Part shown: piece by piece, positions 1 through 11,141 of the stretch
Layout: every line of letters begins with the position of its first letter
How positions within the stretch are numbered: the first letter of the stretch is position 1
NCBI GenBank assembly: GCA_039519185.1
Contig: CM076847.1
Location: forward strand, 76,223,747-76,287,746
Length of the DNA: 64,000 bases
From: Astragalus membranaceus
Taxonomy: Eukaryota; Streptophyta; Magnoliopsida; Fabales; Fabaceae
Reading direction: 5' to 3'
Made by a program: the position numbers and the translations under genes
The notes under the pieces: generated by a model
Database searches by the model: none
What the model saw: the letters and a program-made list of their open reading frames with translations, nothing else
What the model was told of the DNA's origin: nothing

Positions 1-498
1 AAAACTCCATCCTCTTCTATATGTTGGGCAACAATTTCTTATTTATATTTTCATAACATACCAAAAAAATCATTAATGTATTATTGAGTAATTTTGCCAA
101 AAAAATTATTTAGTAGTTAACACTTTTTCGGTTCGTTAATACCTGTTTCTATTTATTTTAATAAACTGCTAACATATATATCTCTAAATACACATCTCAC
201 ATTAGAAATACATTACACAGATGAGGTTTAAAATCTTATGTGATATAATTTTAAATTGATCATAATACCTAAAATTGAAAATTGTTATTGTCTATACAAT
301 GAAATCACACACACATTTTACTTTATCAAATAATAATTCATTTTGAACTTTTCTGAAATACTAATATATTTTGTTTATCGACAATGATATATATTCTATA
401 AATTTCTTAAATTTTATTTGATTGATATAAAACTGTTTAAATAAAATATACTTATATATTATCTCTAACTTTTCAAGTTTTTCAACAATAAAATGTAT

Positions 499-530
499 AC
501 CCGTGCATCGCACGGGTCATACGCACTAGT
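499..530 (+). mobile_element. Helitron-like 3' terminus
   Basis: A perfect 8-bp stem (ACCCGTGC / GCACGGGT, 3-nt loop) at 499-517 is followed 8 nt later by CTAG at 526-529 and then T. A short GC hairpin about 10 nt before CTRR and a 3' T flank is the diagnostic end of plant Helitrons. No 5' TC end or Rep/helicase was identified, so this is a terminus, not a full element. Confidence 0.55.
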
Positions 531-1355
531 TTAAAATATATAATAATAATTGTGTAAACCTTGAATGTTCCACATCACATGACCACATCACCCGACCAAT
601 TTAATTATGTCATTGATGACAAAATAACTCGTCATCGTTAACAGTACAAATGGCAGCCACGTAATCAAAAAAATGGATACTAATTCAATAGCTATTAAAA
701 ACCGTTGCTCATTATCAATAAGGGAAATTAATTAGTAAGAATCATAACATTCCATTTCCACGGTTTAATAGTCAACTCTATTAATTTCTATAATGACATT
801 AAAAGATTAAAAATTCCTAAACCGAAAAAATCCCTCTAAAACCGAAAAAACAAATGGAAATTTCAATCATTTTAAATTTAAATCTTACCTATAAAACATT
901 TTAAAAAAAAATGTAAAAACAAAATTTAAACTTTCCTCTATTTAAAATTTTGCACCAATTTGAATTCAATGTTTCGAACTTAACTTCCACTCAGAATTAA
1001 AAAGGAAGGTGTTGAAAAAAAATACTATATAAATTGTGAATTTTATGTGATTCTATATTTTAAAAATTCTAAAAAAATTCTATATATATATATATATATG
1101 ATTCTTTTTTTCTAAGAAGATATCATTGAAATCACGAGATATCTACCCAATTTCTTATACCCAAACCTAACCGGGCACTATAATATTAGAATTCAAGCAT
1201 AACAAAATGGAATTCAATATTTGAATTTCGAATGGAGATTAGGAAACAGTATTAATGCCTATGAAAAAAATATATTGAAAAATTAAGAAATTTGAAATTA
1301 GTAGGCATTAAAAAGAATGAAAGAATTGATGACTATTAAAAATATATTGAATCCC

Positions 1356-1448
1356 AAGTAGGTAGCTCAGTTGGCGAGGTAAGGGATATCGAATGAGTGT
1401 ACCAAAAGAGTGGAAGAAGGAGGTCCTGGGTTTAAACCCCGGAAACTA
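1356..1448 (+). repeat. tRNA-like / SINE-like remnant
   Basis: A pol III A-box-like string (ggtagctcagttgg, 1361-1374) is followed about 50 nt later by a B-box-like, self-complementary string (1422-1440). Spacing and sequence do not fold as a functional tRNA, so a tRNA-derived SINE remnant is the better reading. Target duplications could not be fixed. Confidence 0.45.
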
Positions 1449-2219
1449 ACATTCCCCCACCTCCCACTAACATTGCTTATTGAAAAAGAATGAAGTCAAT
1501 GGGCATTAAATTTGGACTCGTATGACATTTAAACGAAAATTGAAATTACACAGTCTACTAAGGAAACAATATTAATGCCTATTAGTAAGATTCAAACACA
1601 TATTCCAAATTCAAACCAAAAAAAGATTTTTCCTTTTTTAATTATTTGCATTTTAAAATATACACATAATCATTGCAAATTCAGGATGTCATGTTTGGAA
1701 TAATGACAAATTATAATCAATATGATTCCTGCCTAAAAGCGAATAATAAAAAATTATAGTAAAAAATTATGGTTTGTTGCCAAAAAATATTTATGATATT
1801 TTTTTTAACTTGTTAAATTTTGAAATTCAAGTTATAAATCAAATCCGCGCCTATTCCTATCAATTAAACCTACCTAGCCAATGATACCTTCTACAAACAA
1901 TTGACCTTCTGATATTGAAGTATTTTGACATCAAAATCTTACCTGAAATTTTGCCCAAAGCACTATTAAATTAGGAATATATATCAAATTACAATTTGTG
2001 TGATATTGATCCTTAAATCCACTGCCTATTAAAATTTTGAAATATCAAGATCATTTTTCATTTCAGACCACTATAAATAAGTCAGATATACATTTGTTTG
2101 CTACGACTCATTTATAATAATTATAATTATAATTGAATTCAACTATATATGCATATATTTTACTCTAAATAAGATAGTGTTTTATAATTGTTTGAATAAT
2201 TTTTTGCAAATTTCTAAAG

Positions 2220-2831
2220 GTTAACGAATTTGTTGTACTTGCTACCGTCAAATCTATTTTGGACAACGACGAGTGGTGGTATTGGGCTTGAAAGTGCAAC
2301 AAAAAAGTCGCATGGGATTCCAACATGTCCTATTGCCCCCGGTGTAATAGTAAAATTCATTTAATTAGGAATATTATTAATTATTAATTTAACGTATATA
2401 ACTATTTTGTTTAGATATCTCCTCAAGCTGCTGATCGTTGATGCCACTGAATATGTCACCGTAGTGCTCTTCAACAATGCTGCTACTGTTTTAGTTGGAC
2501 GTTCAGCCGAAGAAGTTCTTAAATTTTATCACATGGTTTGTTAAAATCCTTTAGTGTCACATTAGTATCTCGATTATAGAATAATAATCAAAACCCTTCA
2601 CACCCTTAACCAATATTGATCAATTAATACTCACTAGATTTGTTTTAATAGGATCCTGATCGTGACTATCTGTCGATAGTGCTTAAGAGTCTTCCGGGTA
2701 AATTGGTACTTTTTAAAATCCAATGTGAGGGGAATGGTAATGGAAGGTTCCCTCCATCTTTTAGTGTCAGGAAGGTCTCTCACGACCGATCGATAATTGA
2801 AAAGTATAAGTCAAAGTGGGTTTTTAGTTAA
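2220..2831 (+). pseudogene. RPA70-like C-terminal (OB-fold/zinc) fragment, broken
   Basis: Three exon-like blocks (about 2220-2341, 2416-2536, 2652-2831) read as the C-terminal domain of the large replication protein A subunit: a stretch like EFVVLATVKSIL..DEWW, a Cys-rich zinc segment (YCPRCN), an FNNAATVLVGRSAEE block and a final KSLPGKLVLFK block. GT/AG intron borders fit. A TGA at 2289-2291 sits where the family has a Cys codon (..YWA-stop-KCNKKV), and the N-terminal two thirds is absent. The frame ends at TAA 2829-2831. RPA-like genes are carried by plant Helitrons, and a Helitron-like end lies downstream at 3741-3764, so this may be Helitron cargo. The family call is strong; the Helitron link is inference. 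Confidence 0.75.
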
Positions 2832-3160
2832 CGGAGATCTTGGAAATTAATTTAACAGAGATGGATTTTTATTTCTTGAAAAGATAGACATAATTTTTTC
2901 AATCTTCTTGGACGTGTGTGGGATTATAATACTAATAATTAATGCAATTATTTTTGTTACTAAATTAACAATGCAATCTTTTATTTCTAATTGGACATAT
3001 GAAACAACGATTTTTCGGTTAAGAGGATCACATGTATGTGTGGATCAAATTTTAAAATCACATTATCTTCATGATTTTTGTTACTAGGCACAATTAATAA
3101 CAAAACACAATAATTGATATTTCTTTTTTTTTTATATAATAATTGATATTTCAATTAAGC

Positions 3161-3378
3161 ATAAACACTCATGTTTTTGGTCGAGACCAGGGTATCCACC
3201 GCCGAACGCAGTGACTAATTCCCTCGCTGGATTGGAGGCACCTCGAGGGGTGAGACAACTGGCCCGGGGATTTAAAGTTGCTCCATACCCAAGGTAATGA
3301 TCGAACCCTCGGCACTTGGTTAAGGGAGGATGAGCCTCAACCGCTCAACCACACCCCCTGTGTATAAACACTCATGTT
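3161..3378 (-). mobile_element. tRNA-derived SINE with 15-bp target duplication
   Basis: On the minus strand the body (3363 to 3176, 188 bp) starts with GGGG, has a pol III A box (complement of 3334-3351) and a B box (complement of 3298-3311), and ends in a short A-rich tail. It is bordered by perfect 15-bp direct repeats ATAAACACTCATGTT at 3161-3175 and 3364-3378, the expected LINE-mediated target duplication. The call is structural; the family name was not determined. Confidence 0.85.
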
Positions 3379-3629
3379 AATCATGGTTAATCACCTTCAA
3401 AAGTAATTTTTTGTGTAATTGTTTTATTTAGCAATTTTACGATGGCTATTTATTTCATCAAAATTGCACGATCATCAAATAAGACTCATACTTTTTTACT
3501 AATAAATTAAGTTCATATCCAACATTATACACAACTTTTTATATTTCATCTAACTAAGTAAAGGATTACCAAATTACAGGTAAAGGATTACCAACTTTTC
3601 CTGAAAAGAACAATTATAAACATCTATAA

Positions 3630-3632
<3 letters not shown>

Positions 3633-3689
<57 letters not shown>
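3633..3689. repeat. (TA)n-(CA)n microsatellite
   Basis: A run of TA dinucleotides passes into ACACAC at about 3678-3689. Confidence 0.95.
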
Positions 3690-3740
3690 GTAATATTTTA
3701 TCAACAAAATAATTTCAATTTAAATTCAAAAAAGAATACG

Positions 3741-3764
3741 TATACCCGTGTAGCACAAACTAGT
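3741..3764 (+). mobile_element. second Helitron-like 3' terminus
   Basis: TATACCCGTG then a short GTG/CAC hairpin and CTAG at 3760-3763 followed by T. It matches the left part of the 499-530 terminus but has a shortened stem. It has the same orientation as that end and lies downstream of the RPA-like pseudogene, so it could be the 3' end of a Helitron that carried it. Confidence 0.4.
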
Positions 3765-3775
3765 ACAAACTAATC

Positions 3776-4242
3776 ATGTTTTTTATCTGCGAAAAAAGCA
3801 AAGCGGGTGAAACATCTCTTCTAGTTAACTACTTGTTGGAGCATTTGGCTAGCTAGGAACGGAGTCATATTCAAAGAGGAGGAACCAAATATAGAGGGGG
3901 TTGTTACCCGGATCAAGAACTTATCTAGGAGTTGGTGTCTTTATAAACTCAACTGTAATTCATCTTTGTATGTATCTCTATGGTGGTCTAACCCACTTAC
4001 ATTCCTTAACAATCTGTAATCTAGTAGGGAGAGAAACAGTGGGCTAGGTTGATGTTTTTCCACTGTGGTGCAGGTTGTACGAGATACTCTTTTTCCTTCC
4101 TGAGTCTTTTTCCTATTGGGTTTTGGCTCAGGGAGGTTTTAAGGAGGCTCTCCCCCTTTCCTATATCTCCATTGTAAGGGTTGGTTGTGCTCCCTTCAAT
4201 GAATTTTTTTGCTTATTAAAAAAATGTTTTTTATCTGTGAAA
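3776..4242 (+). mobile_element. 5'-truncated LINE (L1-type) 3' end
   Basis: The body (3795-4223) encodes the tail of a LINE ORF2 (from 3837: a W..WLARNGVIF motif, ending at TAA 4017-4019), followed by a LINE-like 3' UTR ending in a short A-rich tail near 4217-4223. It is bordered by 19-bp direct repeats at 3776-3794 and 4224-4242 (one mismatch, starting ATGTTTTTTATCTG). These are target duplications of a 5'-truncated LINE insertion. The reverse transcriptase and endonuclease are missing, so the copy is dead. Confidence 0.85.
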
Positions 4243-4767
4243 GGTCTAAAATTTGGCCATTTTTCAAATTACGTGTTTTTTTATGTGAATATCATCATTT
4301 CATTTCATAATCAAAAAACAGTGAAATCCAATGTAGAATATTATGAAAAATTTGGGGACTAGGAATGCTAGAGACTACCTACTATCAAAAGTTACTACGT
4401 GTTTTATCAAAAAAAAAAATATTACGTGTTTGGATAAAACAGATTATGTGTTCAATCGAGGTTATCTTTTGCCTATTACGTACCCACCAAGAGCCAAATC
4501 TGCTATGAAGCGTAATTAAATTGATTACCTTACCTTATTTGAATATAACCAAATTCTTTAATCTCATACTTAAATCTAACTGTGTGCATCTGATAAAAGG
4601 ATAAAAACAAAATAATATTATTTAACTTTTCTGTGGGATGCAAATTCAATTTAATATCCGTGTTGTGTATAATTTTAGGCAATTGTTTCTATCTCGACAA
4701 TATTTCTTATTCGGTCTTTACCTGAATTTCAACACATAATAATCATTTGCGTGTATCCATTTTTTAT
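4243..4767. other. AT-rich spacer, no gene seen
   Basis: No reading frame with recognisable content and no clear repeat structure was found in this stretch. Confidence 0.5.
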
Positions 4768-4855
4768 AAGCAAGGCAATTTTATTAAAATGAGTACAAGG
4801 AATACTCTAATCCAAAGAATTATAGACACTTGCATGGGCTTCGTACAGATAATTA
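4768..4855 (-). repeat. possible LINE 3'-tail fragment
   Basis: Read on the minus strand, the segment ends in a LINE-like tail (TTTTAATAAAATTGCC..., then an A-run complementary to 4771-4776). Only the 3' UTR is present and no target duplication was found. Confidence 0.4.
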
Positions 4856-4902
4856 AACCCCCTAGTGATACATGTCTTTCTAGGGTTTAGTTTTTGGATT
4901 TA

Positions 4903-4904
<2 letters not shown>

Positions 4905-4946
<42 letters not shown>
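4905..4946. repeat. (TA)n microsatellite
   Basis: About 20 TA units in the upstream region of the gene at 5298. Confidence 0.95.
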
Positions 4947-4948
<2 letters not shown>

Positions 4949-5250
4949 ACTATAGTTGTCTAATTATAAGTTAACACTTCATGATGATCCGTTCCTTTAT
5001 TTTCTTAACCACCATGTAAGGTTAAGGGCGCTGATTAATTGAAACCCAACTTTCATCCCTTTTGTTCAAAAAACCTTCATATCAAATAGTACTTCTGTAA
5101 AAAAATAAAATAAAACATATTTCAAAAATTCGTGAAAACAAACTTACTTGTGCATGTGAATGAATGACGTCTAATATAACAAGGAATTGATGACATCTAA
5201 TTTAACAAGGAATTGATGACTAAGAAACACAAAATTCCCCTCTCGTTCCC

Positions 5251-5257
5251 TATAAAT
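5251..5257 (+). promoter_or_regulatory. TATA box of the 5298 gene
   Basis: TATAAAT lies 41 bp before the ATG. Transcription would start near 5280-5285, giving a leader of about 15 nt. The position fits a plant TATA promoter. Confidence 0.75.
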
Positions 5258-5297
5258 ATCGTTCTTTCATTTTTTCCATCAAAAAGACAATTGAGAC

Positions 5298-5741
5298 ATG
5301 GCTTCTACAAACTCAATGGTGTTACTCCTGCTTGGAGTGATAAGTATCACCACTTTAGTATTGGCTGATTACAAACCACATACTTATGAACTTCAAACCA
5401 AGATGCAACCATTCGCGGTTGACTCACCATCTCAGAACTCAACCATAGATGAGCCGGTCCATAACCAACCTAAGACTCGTAAAGCACCATATGATTATGA
5501 ACTTCAAACTGAGAAACGGTCATTCATGATTGACCCACCAGCCCAGAACCCATATATCAAAGACCAACCTATTATTCTTGGGAAAGCAGCACCACATGAG
5601 AGGCCACTCACTTATAAACTTCTACCAATTGATAAGCCTGCATGGGTTGACCCACGTCCAAAAGAGAAGCCACTACAAATGGGAAAAAAAGACCGCTACA
5701 ACCCCCCACCTTGGGGCCCCATTGATAACCACTCCCATTAA
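5298..5741 (+). CDS. small secreted proline-rich repeat protein, function unknown
   Basis: A 147-residue, single-exon reading frame. Residues 1-23 form a signal peptide (polar start, hydrophobic run 8-22, likely cut after Ala23), so the product enters the secretory path and probably the cell wall or apoplast. The mature 124 residues are rich in Pro, Lys, Gln and Tyr, have no Cys and no second membrane segment. They contain three tandem units of 37-39 residues beginning at Tyr30, Tyr67 and Tyr106. Units 1 and 2 share YELQT....F..D.P.QN; unit 3 is diverged (YKLLPIDKPAWVDP). The first two units are also similar at DNA level. A TATA box at 5251 and a poly(A) signal at 5860 support a real gene. 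I do not recognise the family. A proline-rich wall protein or a precursor of repeated peptides are both possible. Confidence 0.8.
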   Translation: MASTNSMVLLLLGVISITTLVLADYKPHTYELQTKMQPFAVDSPSQNSTIDEPVHNQPKTRKAPYDYELQTEKRSFMIDPPAQNPYIKDQPIILGKAAPHERPLTYKLLPIDKPAWVDPRPKEKPLQMGKKDRYNPPPWGPIDNHSH

Positions 5742-5859
5742 ATACCGCGTCGTACTTTTATTTTGGTATTTTAAAAATAATAAGGGTTGTTCTTTCATTT
5801 CTTTTTAATTTCTTTTTTCTCGCTTTATTATTTTGTGAAGTACAGTGTGTTGATTTGCA

Positions 5860-5865
5860 AATAAA
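5860..5865 (+). terminator. poly(A) signal of the 5298 gene
   Basis: AATAAA lies 119 nt after the stop codon, followed by T- and GT-containing sequence, as expected for plant 3' end formation. Confidence 0.65.
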
Positions 5866-6119
5866 GGCTTTAGTGTGTAAACTTAAACCTTCTAGCTTCT
5901 ACTAGTATTTTCGTTTCAACACGATATATTGTAATAATTTGTGCGTTGCACAACATATTCTACATATTTAGTCAATAATATATTATATGTTTTGTAAATA
6001 AAAAATTATTTGAATCGTATATTAGTATTAATTATGACACCAAATATTATTGTTAGAATCCTAGTCATGTTTTGTCAAAAAAAAATCCTAGTCAAGTACA
6101 TATCGATCATCGAGAGGCT

Positions 6120-6652
6120 GTGGCGGACCTACATGTAATTCAAGAGCTCAAGCGAACCTCCTGAAAAAATAAAATCAGCACGGATACCCTAGGAAAAATG
6201 TTTTTGTACAATCTGAAAAAATGTTTTCGCACACCCTGAAAAATATATTTAGCACCAAAGTTCCTAGTTTTGCACCAAAGTCTTGAATTTTGTACCACTC
6301 TAATGCACCACACTCACACAATCACTCACACTCTCACACTCTCACATATTTTATTTTAAAAAAGTTTTTCTCTCTCCTTGAATCAGTTCTTGTTCTTATT
6401 ATCCTAATTTTGATTTTGTTAATGTTATTTAATTGGTAATTTGTGTTTTGTGTTAGTGCTATTTAATTATTTTGATTATGTTAGTCTATTTAATTTGAAT
6501 ATCTTCTGTATTTTGTGAATATACTGATTCTTATTGTGCTATTTAATTTGTATTTAGGAAGTGCTATTTAATTTGTGTTTGTCTGGTGCAACACAAGTTA
6601 TAAACCTGTTAAAGTCTATTTTTATTACACTTTTAGTTCCTAGATCTGCCAC
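6120..6652. mobile_element. possible non-autonomous TIR element
   Basis: GTGGCGGACCTA at 6120-6131 is the inverted complement (two mismatches) of TAGATCTGCCAC at 6641-6652. TATCGAT occurs just outside both ends (6101-6107 and 6653-6659) but does not abut the left inverted repeat. The inside is AT-rich and without a coding frame. Superfamily is not determined. Confidence 0.35.
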
Positions 6653-7771
6653 TATCGATTTGAATACATATCAACCGGGATTTGAATAATCAATGAATAT
6701 TCACTACAACAAAACTGGCAATCTGCGGCGGTTTTAACCACTGCCAAATGCTTCTCGCGGCGGTTCGCTAACTGCTGCAGTTTTCTCCGCCGCGAGGACC
6801 ATTTGCGGCGGTGTTGGCAACCGCTGGAATAACCGCCTGCAGGTGTATCTAGCGGCGGTTTGAGAGGCGGTTTGATTTTTGCGGCGGTTTGGAACCGCCG
6901 GTAAATAGTTTCTAAATTAGAATGAGCGTCAGCTTTCTGCAGCGGTTTTGTGGATATTTTGTGGCGGTTTTGACCTCCAAATTTAGCTTTATAAAAGGCT
7001 AAAATAATTATTATTTTTTTATTTATAACCAATTTTTTTCAAATTATTGAAAAACATAAAGTGAAATATGATAAGAATGCATCAAATCATTGTCCCAAAA
7101 TATTAAAAGATACAAGGTTTAAGAGTATAAATTTCCCTAATATAAGAACATGCTTTCTAACATTACTAGTTCATAACAAATCCTAAAACTAAAAAGTAGA
7201 TGATGCATAGTCCATGATGTGGAGGTCCATGACTAGCAGATGAAGAGGGTCTTGCTTCAACAGGTTAACATAAATCTGCAACCTGAAATTAACACAAAAA
7301 TAAGTATAAAAATTTGTCTTTAAAGGCTTAATAAAAGATCACTTAATGAAACATAAGTACCAATATGTAACCTATAAGTTCGTAATATTAAACATATATA
7401 ACCTATAAAACAATGTGCTACCATATAGCCAACAAACTTAGGATGGTGTGAACCAAATACATTGAGACCAAGGCTACAAAGGTTTGAGTTAACTCTTAAT
7501 AGCATATTTGGATCTTTTGCTTCACTTTATCTTTCAACGCATCGAAAGTGATGGTGTGGGTTAGACTGCATAAAACAGGTTGAGGACAGGAGAAGAAGAC
7601 ACCATCTTCTCTTATGGTGATGCGACCCTAATGAAGTGATGATGGATGGCTGTTAGTGTGCTATCCATTGAGAACTGGGTTGCAGTAATGTCCATTTTGG
7701 AAATCAGAGAAGTGTTTGCCTTGAGTCTAGAGTGTTGAGTGTTGTGTGAAATTGGTTGGAGTAAATGGCTA

Positions 7772-7780
7772 TATTTATAG
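7772..7780 (-). promoter_or_regulatory. minus-strand TATA box
   Basis: On the minus strand the sequence reads CTATAAATA, followed by an A/C-rich leader and short frames toward 7600. Upstream lie tandem repeats (TGTCGGCAAGATCCTGGCC) that continue beyond the element inserted at 7851. Confidence 0.45.
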
Positions 7781-7814
7781 GGACTTAAAAGGTGGGCTTA
7801 CAAGATTCTGGCCG

Positions 7815-7850
7815 TTTATAACTGTCGGCAAGATCCTGGCCGTTTATAAG
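7815..7850. repeat. tandem GTCGGCAAGATCCTGGCC repeats (left part)
   Basis: About 1.5 units of a 29-30-bp repeat (..CTGGCCGTTTATAAgTGTCGGCAAGAT..) end exactly where the inserted element begins. The same array resumes at 12382-12440 and weaker copies occur at 22757-22965, so one array was split by insertions. Confidence 0.7.
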
Positions 7851-8918
7851 TGATGGCCAAAATTGGCAAGTGTACCAAATCGTCGCAAGTAATAACAAAA
7901 CGGTAAGACCGAATGTCGAACTCAAGGATCGAATGCAAATACCAATAAACTTTAACAACAACTAAACGAACAAAAAAGAACCGAAGTTTGAGTGAAATTG
8001 TAAAGTAACGAGAACTTTTATAGTAAAGACAATAAAATGCTTTTGTATTTTTAATAAAGAACGAAGAACACAAAGTTTACGAGATGATAAAATAAGTTGG
8101 GGATGAACTTCCATTGATTTCACACTATTGCAAACTGATTTAATAGAGACAATAATCCCCTCTTTCACTTTGTTATCAAACCCACAACATTAATTAATCC
8201 CTAATTCCTTAGGCAACTAATCATTTGTTCACAACTAAAAACCCTAAATCCTTAGGTGATTATAGATGACAACAAGCATTAGAATTAATGGTTTGCAAGA
8301 TACAACAACTAAAAGGTTATTCCTAAGCTAAGAGTTGAAGGTATTCAATCTCAAGCATTCAAGTATAAAATTGAAAGTAGGAATGCGTAAGAGATCCAAG
8401 ACGGCTCTAGAAAGTCTATTTAAAAGACTAAAAATGAAAACCTAAATCCCTAAATGGGTTCTATGATAAAAGCCCGATAAAAATAGTAAATTGTCCCGTA
8501 AACCCGTTTTACACGGTACTTCTTTGGTATTTTGCATTTTTAACCTCCCAGACTTCAGAATTAGGTTTTGATCTCAACAGAAGAACTGTAGCTCTGTTCC
8601 TTATCTTTCCAACGCATGCTTGCACGCCTCAATCGGATAACCACAGACAAAGTTATGACCTGTAGAGTAGATAGGGGTCAATATGCAATAAAAACCAGAA
8701 TTACTCAAGAATTACTATATTGCTCAAATAAGACCCAAAATCTAGAAATGCGCTAAGACTTAAATATTAGACACAGAACACAATCAAAAATCACCAAGTG
8801 AAAAGCTATAAATAGTGCATTAAAATACACTGATCAGTAAGGTAGCTTGATGATTGACTGTGGAAGCTTAGACTCCTCTTGCACGATAGTATCCTCTTGC
8901 ACCTTAGAAGGTTCATCA
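7851..8918 (-). repeat. 3' LTR of the gag-only element
   Basis: The 7871-8372 part matches 11164-11664 closely (same frame of CAAATCGTCGCAAGTAATAA...), while 8373-8918 has no visible match in the other LTR. Read on the minus strand it begins TGATGAACC after the polypurine tract. Confidence 0.65.
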
Positions 8919-10393
8919 ACACCCCCCAAATTGCTTCTCATTATGCTCCTTCTTCAGTCTTTGAGGGAAAGGTAGCTTAATAATTGGTTTTGGCAATTTT
9001 GCCTTCTCTTTTACATTAGAATTATTGTCAACACCCACATGAGCTTTGTCACCAGACTCAACCACTTCTTCTGAACTCTTCTTTGCTACAGCTTCAATTG
9101 TTTTGCCACTCCGTGTGGTTATAGCATTCATTGTTTTGCCTTCTCTTGGATTAGGAATAGTGTCACTTGGAAGAGTGCCTGGGGGTCTTTGTGCAAATTG
9201 CTTGGCCAATTGACCCACTTGAATCTCTAGATTTCTGATGGATGCCTCTTGATTTTTAGAACTAGCTTCTAGACTTTTGAAACCTGCTCTTGTTTCCTCC
9301 ATGAATGAAGAAGTTTGTGCAGCTAGTCCCTCAACTGCAATCTCCCAATCTGCTTTATTTTGAGGAGTGTTTTGGCTTTGCCCTTGATCCTTCCAAGAGA
9401 AATTCGAATGACTCCCCCACCCAGGATTGTAAGTGTTGGAAAAGGGATTATTTTTGACAAAAAATATCTGCTCTTGGACTGTTAGGGGAATTTCACAATC
9501 CTGATTAAAATGTGGACCTTCACAGTAGTCTCACTTCAAACTTGTCACAGCATTTACCTGAGCAGAGTGGTGTTGCACAGAATTCAACTTTAGAGCTTCC
9601 ATTCCCTTTTTTAGTTCCTCCAATTGTTGAGTGATTATCTTCTGTTGAGCCAACCCGCCCGTTTGAGCATCTAAGTAAAGAAGACCTCTTCTAGATGTAC
9701 CTCCTCTATCACGAGCCGCCAAGTAATCATTTGAAACCATAACTTCGGTTATTTGTCTTGCTTCTACCGCGGTCTTGAAATTTAAAGAACCACCTGCTGA
9801 GGCATCAAGCATCATCCCGACATTTGGTCTCAACCCAGTACAAAAAATTTGCATCTGTTGATGATCATCAAAACCATGATTCGAGCAAGTCTTCAATGTG
9901 ATCTTGAATCTTTTGTAAGTCTCATAGAGTGACTCACCCTCTTTTTGCTCAAAACTGTTGATTTCTCCCCTCTTCTTAATGAACATGGAAGGGGGGAAAA
10001 TTGTTCAAGGAACTTGTCTTCAAGATCATTCCAAGTGGTGATGCTACCTTCGGGTTGTGAATCAAACCACTCTTTGGCTTCATCCTTTAGAGAGAACGGA
10101 AAAAGCCTCAGTTTCTTAGCTTCATCAGTATTACCATCCACTTTCACTGTTTCACATAGTTGTGCAAAACTGGTGAGATGCTTGTTTGCATCTTCACACG
10201 GTCTTCCACCAAATTGCATCTCCCCCAATTCACGGAACTGTCCTGGATTCATCTCAAACCTATTAGAAGTCACCGGTTGATGGGCAATCGGTAATCTCTG
10301 CCTGTTTCAGTCACGATTTCCATAATCACCAAGAGTTCGTCTAACTGGAGGGTCGGTCATCTGTTCAATCACAGGAATCTCAGACACAATCTT
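8919..10393 (-). pseudogene. Athila-type Gag, broken
   Basis: On the minus strand the frames 10393-9990, 9986-9531 and 9302-8919 together read as an Athila Gag. The capsid-like core includes FGGRPCEDANKHL, LFPFSLKDEAKEWF and the segment up to LDASAGGSLNF, and the tail ends in PFPQRLKKEHNEKQF. The cysteine-rich region near 9530 reads D-Y-C-E-G-P-H, the remains of a zinc knuckle. Defects: a stop near 10299, a frameshift near 9985, a stop at 9531, and an abrupt end at the polypurine tract where the protease should follow. Gag assembles the particle in autonomous relatives; this copy cannot make a full protein. Confidence 0.8.
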
Positions 10394-11138
10394 TGATGCG
10401 AACCAAGAATGAAGGATACAAATAGAAACAAGGAAACCTTCAAGTCATTAACTTTAGAGTAATTTTATAAATTATCTTCTATTTCTTGTTTGTATTAAAC
10501 GAATTTGTATAGTTTAGAAAGTTGATTTTTGAGCTTGTATTGTGCTCTCTTCATTCTTTTAGTCATAGGTTAATTGGACTTGGGCTTGGCCCATTTGATT
10601 CTTTTAGGTAGATGGTCACACCCCATATATAGGTGACCTTGTAGTACTTTTAGAGGGAATGAGAATCATTTGTAAAATGGATGAGAGTTAGAGCAAAGGG
10701 CTCCTCTAGGTTCTTCATAGAACTTTTCAAGAATCTTATCAATCATGTCAAGATTGTGGCGATTCGATTGATCTTATCAATTTCTCGTGAAAATTGTGGC
10801 GATTCAATTGATCTTATCAATGCTTTGAATCTTGTGGTGATTCAGTTGATCTTATCAATTTCTCATGGCAATTGTGGCGATCCTGACTCCTTCTTTCAAG
10901 AATCTTATCAATCCTTTCAAGATTGTGGCGATTCGATGGATCTTATCATTTTCATATGGAAATTGTGGCGATTTGTTTGATCTTATCAATTCTCTATGGA
11001 AATTGTGGCGATCTTCATTTGTTTGTTCATCTTAATTCTACTACATCTTCTTCCTTTCTTTGATTTTTGTAAATGTTTGATTTAAATTCATGGATAGATC
11101 CTTACATTTGCGTGTTCTATGAAAATAGGATCACATCA
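10394..11138 (+). repeat. LTR of a further retrotransposon inserted in the gag leader
   Basis: 745 bp with 5-bp inverted ends (TGATG...CATCA), a central TATATA promoter-like string near 10626, and no coding capacity. It interrupts the Gag frame after codons reading ASKIVSE. Flanking 5-mers do not match, and only GTTGG of a putative internal region remains before a G-run, so this is a truncated element rather than a clean solo LTR. Lineage is not determined. Confidence 0.55.
10735..11012 (+). repeat. minisatellite inside the 10394 LTR
   Basis: About six degenerate units of 42-48 bp, each with AATTGTGGCGATTC and GATCTTATCAATT. Frames through it are repeat artefacts. Confidence 0.8.
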
Positions 11139-11141
11139 GTT

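Larger units (their letters stand above)
1..2219. other. AT-rich intergenic DNA, no gene seen
   Basis: Long AT-rich stretch without a convincing reading frame. It holds a Helitron-like end near 500-530 and a tRNA-like patch near 1356-1448 (listed separately). A short direct repeat around 1230-1262 recurs at 1560-1584 (aggaaaca.tattaatgcc), suggesting an old insertion or duplication between the copies. A short TA run lies near 1083-1099. Confidence 0.6.
6702..7850 (-). mobile_element. CACTA-type terminus with subterminal repeats
   Basis: CACTACAACAAAA at 6702-6714 is the terminal inverted repeat of an En/Spm (CACTA) element. It is followed by at least eight GC-rich subterminal motifs (GCGGCGGTT and its complement) up to about 6975, which would bind the element's own transposase. 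The region to 7740 has no long frame. On the minus strand a TATA box (7772-7780) leads to a transcript pointing back to this terminus, with only short frames. The second end (..TTGTAGTG) was not found in the window, so the copy is truncated or its end lies elsewhere. Confidence 0.6.

Noticed and set aside
1356..1448. A real tRNA gene
   Set aside because: A and B boxes are present, but acceptor and anticodon stems do not form and spacing is wrong.
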